Assembly: GCA_946629665.1 (NCBI GenBank) | Contig: CAMOYC010000004.1 | Coordinates: 1 to 38,037, forward strand | Reading direction: 5' to 3' | Length of the DNA: 38,037 nucleotides | Origin: an uncultured Lachnospiraceae bacterium | GTDB taxonomy: Bacteria; Bacillota; Clostridia; Lachnospirales; Lachnospiraceae | Shown here: positions 25,450-34,087 of the stretch, piece by piece | Position numbering within the stretch: position 1 is the first letter of the stretch | Layout of the letters: each line of letters opens with the position of its first letter | Made by a program: the position numbers and the translations under genes | Notes under the pieces: model-generated | What the model was told of the DNA's origin: nothing | Database searches by the model: none | Seen by the model: the letters and a program-made list of their open reading frames with translations, nothing else

Positions 25450-26896
25450 CAAGCACATCCTGAACGATCTCCTCCTCGCTCATGTGGAATTTCTCGCCGC
25501 GGATCTCCTGGTAGGTTTCATGGCCCTTGCCGGCCAGGACAACGATGTCGCCCGGCTGGGCATGGTTCATCACATGGGAGATCGCCTCCCGGCGGTCAAT
25601 GATTGATATGTACTTGCCATCTGTCTTGCCGATCCCGGTCAGGATGTCGTCAATGATCGCCTGCGGCTCCTCAAACCGGGGATTGTCGGAAGTGATGACG
25701 GTGAGGTCGGCAAGCTGTCCGGACACTTCGCCCATCTCATAGCGGCGCAGTTTGGACCGGTTGCCGCCACAGCCGAACAGGCTGACAAGCCTGGGCGGGT
25801 TATAAGCCCTGAGTGTCTTCAGGATACTCTCCAAAGCCACCGCATTGTGGGCATAGTCAATGATCAGTGTATAGTCGGAACCGGTAGGCACGATCTGTAC
25901 TCTTCCCTTTACGGAGAAGTGACGGAGTGCTTGACACATATCCTCGAAACTCACCCCAAGGGCGTTTACCACTGCCATGGCGCCCAAAGCGTTATGCACG
26001 TTGAAGGTGCCGGGAACGCTGCAGGCTATCCGGCCTTCTATGGTCCCCTTCACACTGAAATCAACACCAAGGAAATCGGTATCCCTGGTCAGTTTTATAT
26101 CATAGGCACACAGGTCTGCTTCCGGCGCGAGCCCGAAGGTGCTGACCGGGCAGGCTGCATCCTTTGTGATCTCTGCAAAATGTTCATCGTCCAGGTTTGC
26201 AAATCCCTGGCGGCACTGCGTAAAAAGCATGGCCTTACAGTTTAAGTATTCCTCAAAGCTCTCATGCTCGTTGGGTCCGATATGATCCGGGGAAAGATTG
26301 GTAAACAGGCCATAATCAAAAGTGATCCCGGCGGTACGATGGAGCTTGAATCCCTGGGAGGATGCCTCCATCACCACTGCATCGCAGCCTGCTTCCACCA
26401 TCTCACGGAAATAGCGGTGGATATCGTAGGATTCCGGGGTAGTGTTGTTCTGGGGGATGGACTTCCCGTCGATCAGGACCTCGATAGTCCCAATCACGCC
26501 CACCTTGTGGCCCGCTTTCTCCAGAAGGCTGCGGATCATATAGGTGGTGGTCGTCTTTCCCTTGGTTCCGGTCACCGCGATCGTCTTAAGCTCCCTGGCA
26601 GGGTAGCCGAACCAGGCTGCGGAGATCTCCGCCATCGCCTGCCTGGTGTCCTCCACGCGGATCACCGTCACATCCTCCGGCACCTCCACCGGGTCCTGGA
26701 CCACCAGGACGGATGCTCCTTTTTCCACTGCTTCCGAGGCAAAATTGTGGCCGTCAAAGGAAGCTCCCTTGATACATAAAAAAAGACATCCCTGACATAA
26801 TTGTTTCGTATTGTTGATCACCGCGCTGACCTCCGTGTCCAGGCTGCCCTGGTCACAGGTGTAGGTTAGCCGGTTTAAAAGATCTTTTAATTTCAT
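25436..26896 (-). CDS. murE: UDP-N-acetylmuramoyl-tripeptide synthetase, meso-DAP type
   Basis: A 486-aa Mur ligase that adds the third residue to UDP-MurNAc-L-Ala-D-Glu. The ATP motif is AVTGTKGKTTTTYM (107-120). The substrate-selecting loop DNPR is at 404-407; this motif is characteristic of meso-diaminopimelate-adding MurE rather than lysine-adding enzymes. The C-terminus GDIVVLAGKGHETYQ is also typical. This gives a direct inference that the organism's peptidoglycan is meso-DAP type. It lies outside any dcw cluster, downstream of rpoZ and the VanZ-like gene and upstream of priA. Confidence 0.97.
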   Translation of the reverse strand: MKLKDLLNRLTYTCDQGSLDTEVSAVINNTKQLCQGCLFLCIKGASFDGHNFASEAVEKGASVLVVQDPVEVPEDVTVIRVEDTRQAMAEISAAWFGYPARELKTIAVTGTKGKTTTTYMIRSLLEKAGHKVGVIGTIEVLIDGKSIPQNNTTPESYDIHRYFREMVEAGCDAVVMEASSQGFKLHRTAGITFDYGLFTNLSPDHIGPNEHESFEEYLNCKAMLFTQCRQGFANLDDEHFAEITKDAACPVSTFGLAPEADLCAYDIKLTRDTDFLGVDFSVKGTIEGRIACSVPGTFNVHNALGAMAVVNALGVSFEDMCQALRHFSVKGRVQIVPTGSDYTLIIDYAHNAVALESILKTLRAYNPPRLVSLFGCGGNRSKLRRYEMGEVSGQLADLTVITSDNPRFEEPQAIIDDILTGIGKTDGKYISIIDRREAISHVMNHAQPGDIVVLAGKGHETYQEIRGEKFHMSEEEIVQDVLDGKY

Positions 26897-26915
26897 CGTC
26901 GCTTCTTCCCTCCTG

Positions 26916-27491
26916 TTATCTATGATAAGTCTTAATCCGTGTTTTTATCCTGTTTGCAATGACTGCTCCGGTCAAAGCGCCCGCTGTGTCGATCAGCACG
27001 TCCGCTGCCCTGCAGGCCCTGCCCGGTACAAAAATCTGGTGGAATTCGTCGCTGCAGGCATAGAGCATGCAAAACAGGGTGGAGAAGAAAATGATCCGCC
27101 GGACCCGGCCGGAATCTTCTCCTGGCTCCCTGCCAGCGGAGAAGATGGTCTCCGCGATGGAGATATGGGTCTCCACCGACACTCCCAGCAGCAGATATTC
27201 CAGAAAATGACTGCACTTGCGCAGAGGCGTTTCGATCAGTTCCGCAAAGTGCCGGATGCTTTCCCGGTCCATACCAAGGCCAAAGATCCGGTCTGCAAAC
27301 CGGACGAGCTTCATGCAGATCCCGCCGCTGAGGCCGGAGGAAGTATCCGCATTCTGGGCAGAGAACCAGTAGATCAAAGCCATCATCAGAAGCACTGCCA
27401 GCAGGCTGACCAGCCAGTATATGCGGCTTGTCCTTCCCGCATCGGAAAAGGCAGACAAGTAATTCTTGCCTGCCCCCCTCTTAGTCTGCAT
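26916..27491 (-). CDS. VanZ-family membrane protein
   Basis: A 191-aa membrane protein. About four hydrophobic segments are seen: 24-44 (YWLVSLLAVLLMMALIYWFS), one around EYLLLGVSVE, IIFFSTLFCMLYAC, and a last one near GALTGAVIAN. The VanZ hallmark DEFHQIFVPGRACRAADVLIDTAGALTG-like block is present. Family function is poorly defined; a member in the vanA cluster gives low teicoplanin resistance, but most VanZ-family genes are not resistance genes. ATG 27491 overlaps the rpoZ end by 11 bases with a poor ribosome site, so it is probably translated by coupling. murE follows after 19 bases, which hints at envelope function. Confidence 0.85.
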   Translation of the reverse strand: MQTKRGAGKNYLSAFSDAGRTSRIYWLVSLLAVLLMMALIYWFSAQNADTSSGLSGGICMKLVRFADRIFGLGMDRESIRHFAELIETPLRKCSHFLEYLLLGVSVETHISIAETIFSAGREPGEDSGRVRRIIFFSTLFCMLYACSDEFHQIFVPGRACRAADVLIDTAGALTGAVIANRIKTRIKTYHR

Positions 27492-27807
27492 TTGCGAAAG
27501 CCGGATCCTGCTCCACAAGCTCCTCGAACTCGTCATCAGAATGTTCCCTGATCGTGATCAGTGCATCCTCTTCCTCTTCATTCGGCTCAATCCGGATCTT
27601 GGAATCATAGAGCTCCTCCACTGCGATCGAGAGCGGTTTCATACCCGGTTTCGCATCCACCAGCGGCTTCTTGCCGGAGATGATATCCCGGGCTCTCTTC
27701 GATGTGGCAATTACGATCGAATAGCGGCTGTTGATCACGGGAGCTTCGCCCTCATTATCCTCGTTGTTGATCTTTTCCATTAATTCTGTATAGGATGGAT
27801 GTAACAT
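27481..27807 (-). CDS. rpoZ: DNA-directed RNA polymerase subunit omega
   Basis: A 108-aa small RNA polymerase subunit that helps fold and hold beta-prime. The signature is MLHPSYTELMEKI followed by NSRYSIVIATSKRARDIISG, with the conserved Lys/Arg helix and KPLSIAVEEL. The C-terminal 45 residues are very acidic (EPNEEEEDAL ... EELVEQD), longer than the E. coli protein. AAGGAGG seven bases upstream sets the start, 11 bases after gmk. gmk-rpoZ is conserved across bacteria. Confidence 0.96.
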   Translation of the reverse strand: MLHPSYTELMEKINNEDNEGEAPVINSRYSIVIATSKRARDIISGKKPLVDAKPGMKPLSIAVEELYDSKIRIEPNEEEEDALITIREHSDDEFEELVEQDPAFANAD

Positions 27808-27818
27808 GTTAAGCCTCC

Positions 27819-28448
27819 TTATCTTGTTCTATCCTGTAATTCTTCCTGAATCGTCTTGATGAATGCCCGGTTCCGTTCTGTCATCGTCTGAGAACTCTCA
27901 ATGATGGCGTGAACCTGCTCCACACATTCATCTAATCTGTCTCTCTCGTTACATACGATGTAAGCGTACTCATCAATGCTCATGGCCTCCTGGGCTGCCC
28001 GTTTCATCCGCTTGTCGATGATCTCCGGAGATTCTGTCCCCCGGCCGGTAAGCCGGTCGACCAATTCCCCGACAGAAGGCGTTGTGATAAAGATCAGCAC
28101 CGCGTCGGGATACTGATTCCGGATATTCACCGCCCCCTGGACTTCGATCTCCAGCAGGATCACATGCCCTGCTTCCAGCTCGTCCTCCACAAACTGCCTG
28201 GGCGTACCGTAATAATGGTCCACATACCTGGCAAACTCGATAAAGCCATTGTAATCAATCAGGCGGAGAAACTCACTCTCATCCCGAAAATAATACTCCA
28301 CACCTTCCTGTTCGCCTTCCCTGGGCTGTCTTGTCGTCATGGATACGGACAGACTGTAGCCGTATTTTTCCTTCAGTCTGTTGCAGACTGTTCCCTTGCC
28401 TGCCCCGGAAAATCCGGAGATGACAACCAATGTGCCTTTTTTCTTCAT
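27819..28448 (-). CDS. gmk: Guanylate kinase
   Basis: A 209-aa enzyme that phosphorylates GMP to GDP. The P-loop GFSGAGKGT lies at 12-20, followed by SVSMTTRQPREGE (GMP-binding), GVEYYF, and DVILLEIEVQGAVNI-type motifs. Length is normal. ATG 28448, with AAGGGG six bases upstream, is preferred over the ATG two codons earlier. In (p)ppGpp physiology Bacillota Gmk is a known alarmone target, and a RelQ-type synthetase is encoded 8 kb upstream in the window. The gene follows remA after 50 bases that contain a 14-bp hairpin (28472-28485). Confidence 0.97.
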   Translation of the reverse strand: MKKKGTLVVISGFSGAGKGTVCNRLKEKYGYSLSVSMTTRQPREGEQEGVEYYFRDESEFLRLIDYNGFIEFARYVDHYYGTPRQFVEDELEAGHVILLEIEVQGAVNIRNQYPDAVLIFITTPSVGELVDRLTGRGTESPEIIDKRMKRAAQEAMSIDEYAYIVCNERDRLDECVEQVHAIIESSQTMTERNRAFIKTIQEELQDRTR

Positions 28449-28471
28449 ACGCATCCCCTTGCTTTCCTGTG

Positions 28472-28485
28472 CCGGACCCGTCCGG
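28472..28485. repeat. 14-bp hairpin between remA and gmk
   Basis: CCGGAC-CC-GTCCGG on the plus strand forms a 6-bp perfect dyad. No T-tract follows, so it is not a terminator. It could slow an RNase or mark an RNA processing point in the remA-gmk message; no further support. Confidence 0.5.
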
Positions 28486-28498
28486 GTTACTCTTCTTA

Positions 28499-28777
28499 TC
28501 AGACTTCCTCCCCGTACTCAGCCTGGTCCGTGTCTGTAACTTCCCCACGGCACCGGACCGACAGGGTCTCCGTAGTCAGAGCCGACAAGATCAGATGACC
28601 GCTATCCATCACCAGGACTGACCTGGTTTTTCTTCCGCAGGTCGCATCGACCGCCCTGCCTTCATCTCTGGCGTACTGGATCATCCTCCGGATGGGGGCC
28701 GGGTCACTGTTCATGATCGATATGATCCGATCTGTGTTGACCATGTTGCCGAAACCCACGTTGATGAGCGGATTCAT
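28499..28777 (-). CDS. remA: RemA-family regulatory protein (DUF370)
   Basis: A 92-aa small protein. NPLINVGFGNMVNTDRIISIMN followed by APIRRMIQYARDEG, then VDATCGRKTRSVLVMDSGHLILSAL, is the DUF370/RemA consensus. In B. subtilis RemA binds DNA and activates biofilm matrix and osmoprotection genes; here the regulon is unknown. The yicC-remA-gmk-rpoZ order matches B. subtilis. A longer in-frame reading is discarded because it overlaps yicC. The Shine-Dalgarno (GGAT) is modest. Confidence 0.95.
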   Translation of the reverse strand: MNPLINVGFGNMVNTDRIISIMNSDPAPIRRMIQYARDEGRAVDATCGRKTRSVLVMDSGHLILSALTTETLSVRCRGEVTDTDQAEYGEEV

Positions 28778-28808
28778 GGGACGAACATCCGGTCTTCCGG
28801 AATCCCTG

Positions 28809-29687
28809 CTACTCAATGTTCTGTACCTGCTCACGGATCTTTTCGATCTCCGTCTTGAGATCGATGGCCCGGTTGGATATGGAGATATCATTGGCCTTGG
28901 AAAGGATCGTATTCGCTTCCCGGTTCATCTCCTGGGCAATGAAATCCAGCTTGCGTCCAACGCTGCCGCCCGCTGTGAGGACATCCCTCATGTTGCCGAT
29001 GTGGCTGCGGAGACGTACTGTCTCCTCATCGACACAGATCTTGTCGGAGTAGATCACTACCTCCGTCGCGATCCGGTTCTCATCTATGTTGGCATCCCCT
29101 AAGATCGTATGGACCTTGTCGAGGAGTTTCTGCCGGTACTCGTTCACCATGTCGGGATACCTTTTCTCAATCTCCGTGATATTCTCAAGGAGACCGTCAA
29201 GCTTCTCGAGGATATCCTCTTTCAGGTTATTCCCTTCTTTACTCTTACTCTCTGCAAACTGGTCTGCCGCCATGGTCAAAGCAGTCATGACCTCCTCTTC
29301 CACATGTTCCTGGTTGATCGGCTGATCCTCCAGGCTCATCACTTCCTGCAGTCTTCCGATCTGGATCGCAGTGATGGTGTTAGGGATCTCCAGCTGCTCG
29401 CTCAGTTCCTGCAGGGCATTGTAATACTCCCTGCCCAGTCCTTTATTCAGCCGAACCGTGGCAGTTCGCTCGGACAGATCCTCATAACTGATATACACAT
29501 CCACTTTACCCCGGCTGATGGTCTTCTTGAGGGTACCCCTCAGCCTGGCTTCCAGATAATTCAGAACCTTGGGCAGCTTGATGTTGATATCACAGTATCT
29601 GTGGTTGACTGCCTTGATCTCCACGGTTACCTTGCAATCATCCGTCACAAGTTCCCCACGGCCGAATCCGGTCATACTCTTAATCAA
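28809..29687 (-). CDS. yicC: YicC/YloC-family endoribonuclease
   Basis: A 292-aa protein matching the YicC/YloC family: IKSMTGFGRGE at the start, VEIKAVNHRYCDI, and the C-terminal DUF1732 block with GGSVGRKLDFIAQEMNREANT and KTEIEKIREQVQN. Members are recent endoribonucleases; E. coli YicC affects RyhB decay. TTG 29687 is the best start, since AGGTG precedes it by six bases and it gives the usual MIKSMTGFGR. A GTG at 29696 is the alternative. It is first in the long operon with the promoter at 29749-29777. Confidence 0.95.
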   Translation of the reverse strand: MIKSMTGFGRGELVTDDCKVTVEIKAVNHRYCDINIKLPKVLNYLEARLRGTLKKTISRGKVDVYISYEDLSERTATVRLNKGLGREYYNALQELSEQLEIPNTITAIQIGRLQEVMSLEDQPINQEHVEEEVMTALTMAADQFAESKSKEGNNLKEDILEKLDGLLENITEIEKRYPDMVNEYRQKLLDKVHTILGDANIDENRIATEVVIYSDKICVDEETVRLRSHIGNMRDVLTAGGSVGRKLDFIAQEMNREANTILSKANDISISNRAIDLKTEIEKIREQVQNIE

Positions 29688-29748
29688 TGTATTCACCTCA
29701 TGTACTTTTCAGTGTTCATCCAACTTGCGGACACAATAATAGATAATA

Positions 29749-29777
29749 ATTATATATTAAAATGTCTTCTGCGTCAA
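29749..29777 (-). promoter_or_regulatory. Strong promoter of the yicC operon
   Basis: On the minus strand, TTGACG (29772-29777) and TATAAT (29749-29754) are separated by exactly 17 bases, the best sigma-A-type match in the window. It sits 11 bases beyond the recU stop. The -10 ends about 60 bases before the yicC start, with an AT-rich start region. It likely drives yicC-remA-gmk-rpoZ-vanZ-like-murE-priA and beyond. Confidence 0.8.
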
Positions 29778-29788
29778 ACAAAATCTCT

Positions 29789-30331
29789 TTACGAATCCCG
29801 GGCCCGCAGCTCCAGGTCTTTTTCCAGGGTCTTCAGGTAATGGAGCACCACACCTCCGGAGGAAGGAACGAAAAAGCGGCCGTCCAGTTCCTGGAATTTA
29901 AAATGTTTGGGGCCACCCTCCGCAGCCCGGTTCCAGAACTTCATCATCTCCTCGAACCGGAGATAGTAGGCCATCTGCCTTCCGGTAAAATAGAGCAGAA
30001 GGAAACTGATCCCCTGCTGTCTCTCGAAACTCTTCATAAATGCAACCTGGTGCTCATGGAGATTCTGCAGGGAAAAATGATCCGTCGCACATTCTTTGGC
30101 GTCAAAGCAGACCGGGATCCCCTGGACGGCCCCGATATAGTCCACCGTACTCTTTTTCTCAAAATAAGCCAGGGTGATGTGCCGGCTGGTCTTATCAAAC
30201 TGCACCGGTGTGATGGGGGTAGGGATCTTCTGGATCAGTGCCAGACCCTCATCCTTGTATTTTTCATTTGCGTAGTTGATCAGTTCCTCCAGAACGGATC
30301 CCCGCAAACCTCTCGAATTCCATGTGGCCAT
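29789..30331 (-). CDS. recU: Holliday junction resolvase RecU
   Basis: A 180-aa endonuclease that resolves four-way DNA junctions in recombination; it replaces RuvC in Bacillota. WNSRGLRGSVLEELIN at the N-terminus, ALIQKIPTPITP, FEKKSTVDYIG (58-67, D64) and CFDAKECATDHF (75-86, with D77, K79 and E80) are the family signatures. Length is close to B. subtilis RecU. RecU is often next to a penicillin-binding protein gene, but here it is 20 bases after an RluA-family gene and ends before the yicC promoter. Confidence 0.96.
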   Translation of the reverse strand: MATWNSRGLRGSVLEELINYANEKYKDEGLALIQKIPTPITPVQFDKTSRHITLAYFEKKSTVDYIGAVQGIPVCFDAKECATDHFSLQNLHEHQVAFMKSFERQQGISFLLLYFTGRQMAYYLRFEEMMKFWNRAAEGGPKHFKFQELDGRFFVPSSGGVVLHYLKTLEKDLELRARDS

Positions 30332-30351
30332 AAAATCTCTGCCTTTCTCTT

Positions 30352-31317
30352 TCAGACGGAAAAACCAATCCCCTTTGTCACAGCAAGAAAATCTTCCGGC
30401 ACCGGGTCTGTCACCCGGATCTTTTCTCCGTCAAAGTCCGGGATCACCACTTCCATGCAATGCAGCAGGTGATGGTCCAGGCCGTACTCTTTCTTCAGAC
30501 GGCGGTTGAGGCCGGGGCTGCCATACTTGTAGTCACCGGCCAGCGGATGGCCGATGGCGGCCAGGTGGGCGCGGATCTGATGGCTTTTCCCGGTGATCAG
30601 CCGGATGCGGAGCAGGGAGAAGTCCCCCCTTTCTTCCAGCACTTCGTACTCTGTCTCGATCCGGGCAGCCCCTTCCGCTTTCTCCTCGGAAAAGGTGACC
30701 CGGTTCTTCTTTTCATCCTTGTTAAGGTAACCGCTGATATGCCTTTTTCCGGTCATCCTCCCTGCCACCGGGGCCAGATAGTACTTCTCGGCCCCCCGTT
30801 CTTTCAGCAGGCCGGCCAGCAGCTGCAGGCCGCGGATCGAGATCCCTGCCAGCACGATCCCGCTGGTGTTCCGGTCCAGCCGGTTTGCCACCGAAGGGCG
30901 AAATGTGCTCTCCGGATCCAGGATCCCCTGCCGCCGGCACCAGGCCAGCAGAAGGTCATTCAGGGATACATCTTCCGGCCGGGCTTTCTGGGTCAGCATG
31001 CCTGCGGGCTTGTGCAGGAATAAAATGTCCTCGTTCCGGTAAAGGATGACCGGGTCGGGAAGGTCCCCCGCCCGGGGACTTTCCGGACTTTCCGCTCCCC
31101 CGCAGAATTTGTTCAGGGTCTCCTCCGAAAAGAAGATCTGTATGCAGTCTCCTTCCCGGAGCAGCTCGGTCCCGTCTGCTTTTTTCTGATTTAGCTTGAT
31201 ATTTTTTTTGCGGAGCATCTTGTGAAGAAAGCCTCCCGAGGCAGCCGGCATGTATTTACCCAGATAGCGGAACAGTTTCTGCCCCTCTTCCCGCCGGCTG
31301 ATCTTCAGTTCTCTCAT
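30352..31317 (-). CDS. RluA-family pseudouridine synthase
   Basis: A 321-aa RNA pseudouridine synthase. An S4-like RNA-binding segment (about 15-65, FLHKMLRKKNIKLNQKK) precedes the catalytic domain. Catalytic aspartate D148 lies in ANRLDRNTSGIV; the usual HRLDxxTSG has Asn in place of His here, which also occurs in family members. LITGKSHQIRAHLAAIGHPLAGDYKYG is the second hallmark. The target uridine is not readable from sequence, so no symbol is given. The start overlaps the SDR gene stop as ATGA and has AGGA eight bases upstream. Confidence 0.95.
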   Translation of the reverse strand: MRELKISRREEGQKLFRYLGKYMPAASGGFLHKMLRKKNIKLNQKKADGTELLREGDCIQIFFSEETLNKFCGGAESPESPRAGDLPDPVILYRNEDILFLHKPAGMLTQKARPEDVSLNDLLLAWCRRQGILDPESTFRPSVANRLDRNTSGIVLAGISIRGLQLLAGLLKERGAEKYYLAPVAGRMTGKRHISGYLNKDEKKNRVTFSEEKAEGAARIETEYEVLEERGDFSLLRIRLITGKSHQIRAHLAAIGHPLAGDYKYGSPGLNRRLKKEYGLDHHLLHCMEVVIPDFDGEKIRVTDPVPEDFLAVTKGIGFSV

Positions 31318-32108
31318 CTGTCCGGTCCTTTCTTTTTTCCGGACCCCATCAGCCGCAGAAATACAGCGTGGGGTATGATTCCTGCTGCCAGCCGGGTCGC
31401 CTTGATGGGGATCCCGTAAACCGACAGTTCCCGATTCTTTTCATTGTCTTTCCAGGCCTTCGCCACCACTTTTACAGGGTCAGCCATGACCATTTTCTTG
31501 TAAAAGGGCAGGGACCGGCCTTCCAGCGCTTTATCCAGGAATTCCGTCTTCACGGATCCCGGACAGACTGCGGTGATCCGCAGGCCCCTCCCCCGGTTTT
31601 CCGCCCGCAAAGAGCGGACATAGCTGAGCGCAAAGGCTTTGCTTGCCGCGTAGAGGGCAAAGCCCGGCTGGGGAAGAAATGCAGCGGCGGAGGCCATGTA
31701 GATCATCCGGCCGCCCGCTCCCTCTTCCATGTGGGGCAGGACCATGGCGGTCAGCTCTGCCACGCTGCGGCAGTTTAAGTCCACCATCTCTCCCTGTTTT
31801 TCCGGCGACATATCCCGTATATCTCCCACCAGGCCGAAACCTGCGCTGTGGACAAAGAGGGCGACATGGTCCTTCTTATCCAGGCTGTCAATTTTCTCTG
31901 CCAGCACTTTAAGGTCTTCCTCCCGGGAAAGATCCAGGGACAGGAGACGGAATTTCTGTTTTTTGTATAGGTTGGGAAAGACCGCCAGCCTCTCCTTACG
32001 GCGGGCGATCAGCCAGAGTTCATCACAGGGCGGGCTGTCCAGGACCGCCCTTTTTACAAACTCCCGGCCCATACCGGAGGAAGCTCCGGTGATGATACCG
32101 ATTCTCAT
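31314..32108 (-). CDS. SDR-family NAD(P)-dependent oxidoreductase
   Basis: A 264-aa classical short-chain dehydrogenase. The cofactor motif TGASSGMG is at 7-14 and HSAG at 87-90. N112, S140, Y153 and K157 (YAASK) form the catalytic tetrad. The C-terminal 40 residues are more hydrophobic (RLAAGIIPHAVFLRLM) and might touch a membrane. Substrate unknown; the stretch GRMIYMASAAAF and SVKTEFLDKAL is common in cell-envelope lipid or unknown SDRs. AGGAGG precedes ATG by four bases. It lies between a radical-SAM gene and a pseudouridine synthase, a conserved-looking but unexplained grouping. Confidence 0.94.
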   Translation of the reverse strand: MRIGIITGASSGMGREFVKRAVLDSPPCDELWLIARRKERLAVFPNLYKKQKFRLLSLDLSREEDLKVLAEKIDSLDKKDHVALFVHSAGFGLVGDIRDMSPEKQGEMVDLNCRSVAELTAMVLPHMEEGAGGRMIYMASAAAFLPQPGFALYAASKAFALSYVRSLRAENRGRGLRITAVCPGSVKTEFLDKALEGRSLPFYKKMVMADPVKVVAKAWKDNEKNRELSVYGIPIKATRLAAGIIPHAVFLRLMGSGKKKGPDR

Positions 32109-32116
32109 AGGTCCTC

Positions 32117-34087
32117 CTAGCTTTTTTTCTTGTGTTTATTGCGGATCGGGGACCGTTTTTTCCCCTTTCCCTTTTTTATATCGCGACCGTTACGGTGATC
32201 CGTTTGCTGTTTGCCTGTTCCGGTCCCCTTCCCGGATCCTGCGTTGCGGGCAGGTCTCCTGCCGCCTTCCGCCTTCCTGCCCGTCTTCCTGGGTGGAATC
32301 AGACATTCCCGGCCAAAGCCGATCAGGTCCTCCCGGCCGGCCTCGATCAGAGCCTTTTTCACAATCTCATAGTTATCCGGATTCCGGTATTGGATCAGGG
32401 CCCTCTGCATCTGCTTTTCCTGCATGCTGACCGGCACGTAAACCGGTTTCAAGGTCCGGGGATCCAACCCGGTGTAGTACATGCAGGTGGAGATCGTTCC
32501 GGGGGTAGGATAGAAATCCTGCACCTGCTCGGGCATGTAGCCCAGGTCGCGGATATACTCCGCCAGAGCAATCGCCTCCTTCATCCCGGAGCCGGGATGG
32601 GAAGACATCAGATAGGGCACCAGGTACTGTTTGGCGCCGATGCGGCGGTTGGTCCTGGCATAGGCTTTTTTAAAGGATTCGTAGACCTGGTTTTCCGGTT
32701 TGCCCATCAGGGTGAGCACGCTGTCACAGATGTGCTCCGGGGCTACCTTGAGCTGCCCGCTCACATGGTGGCGGCAAAGCTCTTCCAAAAAGGTACCGGA
32801 CCGGTCTGCCAGCACATAGTCAAACCGTATCCCGGACCGGATGAACACTTTCTTGATCCCCGGGATGTCCCGCAGCCGGCGCAGCAAAGTCACATAGTCC
32901 TTATGGCTGGTATCCAGATTGGGACAAGGCTTGGGAAAAAGGCATTGTCTGTGGGTGCACACGCCGTGTTTCAGCTGTTTTTTGCAGGCGACATGTCGCA
33001 TGTCCGCGGTCGGTCCGCCCACATCGTGAATGTAGCCCTTGAAATCCGGGTCTTCTGTCAGCATTTCTGCTTCTCTTAAGAGGGATTCCTGGCTGCGGAC
33101 CTGGATCCGCCTTCCCTGGTGGAAGGTAAGGGCGCAGAAACTGCAGCCGCCGAAGCAGCCCCGGCAGCTGGCCAGGGAGAATTTCACTTCCGCCAGGGCG
33201 GGCACGCCTCCTGCCGCATCATAGGAAGGATGCCAGGCCCGCATGTAGGGAAGCTCGTACACTTCGTCCATCTCCTCCTCGGTTAGAGGAAGGGAGGGAG
33301 GATTCTGCACCACATATTCTTTTTCTTTATAGGGCTCCACCAGCCTTCCGGCACTGATGGCGTCCGTATTCTTATACTGTGTATAGTAACTTTTTGCAAA
33401 TGTCTTTTTGGAGGCAAGGATCTCCTCATAGGACGGCAGCAGGGTGTAGTCCCCTGCCAGGTCCGAAAGGTCCCTGCATTTAAAAACGGTCCCCCTGACA
33501 TAGCTGATCTCGGAGACAGGGATTCCGGCATCCAGAGCCTGGGCGATCTCCAGGACAGACTTTTCTCCCATGCCGTACATGAGCAGGTCCGCTCCGGCAT
33601 CCAGGAGGATCGACCGCCTCACCTTGTCACTCCAGTAATCGTAGTGGGCCAGTCTCCGCAGGGAGGCCTCGATGCCACCGATCAGGATCGGTGTTTCCTT
33701 ATAGGTCTTCCGGATCAGGTTGCTGTAGACGATCGTGGCCCGGTTGGGCCTGCCGGAAAAACCGCCGCCCGGCGTGTAGGCATCCTGGTGTCTCCTCTTC
33801 TTAAATGAAGTGTAATGATTCACCATGGAATCCATGTTGCCGGCGGAGACGATGAAAGCCAGCCGGGGTTCCCCGCAGACGGTGATGCTGGTCTCATCCT
33901 TCCAGTCGGGCTGGGCGATAAAGGCCACCTTGAAGCCGGCATGCTCCAGGACTCTGGTGATGATCGCCGCCCCGAAGGAAGGGTGGTCCACATAGGCGTC
34001 TCCGCAGATGTACACAAAGTCCGCCTGCTCCCAGCCTCTCTCTTTCATTTCTTTTAAGTTGATCGGCAAAAAGCCATGGTTGTTCAT
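32117..34087 (-). CDS. YgiQ-family radical SAM protein
   Basis: A 656-aa protein of the YgiQ (UPF0313) family. The N-terminal block FLPINLKEMKERGWEQADFVYICGDAYVDHPSF is diagnostic. The cluster motif C311-x3-C315-x2-C318 (CFGGCSFC) is intact, with IEASLRRLAHYDYW and a C-terminal DFYPTPGTISTCMYYTG block. The reaction catalysed is unknown. The last 65 residues are a Lys/Arg/Gly-rich tail ending KKKS. Its start overlaps the RsuA-family gene as ATGA, with AGGA ten bases upstream. Confidence 0.95.
   Translation of the reverse strand: MNNHGFLPINLKEMKERGWEQADFVYICGDAYVDHPSFGAAIITRVLEHAGFKVAFIAQPDWKDETSITVCGEPRLAFIVSAGNMDSMVNHYTSFKKRRHQDAYTPGGGFSGRPNRATIVYSNLIRKTYKETPILIGGIEASLRRLAHYDYWSDKVRRSILLDAGADLLMYGMGEKSVLEIAQALDAGIPVSEISYVRGTVFKCRDLSDLAGDYTLLPSYEEILASKKTFAKSYYTQYKNTDAISAGRLVEPYKEKEYVVQNPPSLPLTEEEMDEVYELPYMRAWHPSYDAAGGVPALAEVKFSLASCRGCFGGCSFCALTFHQGRRIQVRSQESLLREAEMLTEDPDFKGYIHDVGGPTADMRHVACKKQLKHGVCTHRQCLFPKPCPNLDTSHKDYVTLLRRLRDIPGIKKVFIRSGIRFDYVLADRSGTFLEELCRHHVSGQLKVAPEHICDSVLTLMGKPENQVYESFKKAYARTNRRIGAKQYLVPYLMSSHPGSGMKEAIALAEYIRDLGYMPEQVQDFYPTPGTISTCMYYTGLDPRTLKPVYVPVSMQEKQMQRALIQYRNPDNYEIVKKALIEAGREDLIGFGRECLIPPRKTGRKAEGGRRPARNAGSGKGTGTGKQQTDHRNGRDIKKGKGKKRSPIRNKHKKKS

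Noticed and set aside
26916..27491. Glycopeptide resistance because of VanZ similarity
   Set aside because: VanZ-family proteins are widespread housekeeping-like membrane proteins. No vanA/H/X/R/S genes are in the window.
30352..31317. Asn for His in the RLD motif as evidence of an inactive pseudouridine synthase
   Set aside because: The catalytic aspartate is present, and the NRLD form occurs in other clostridial family members as far as I recall.
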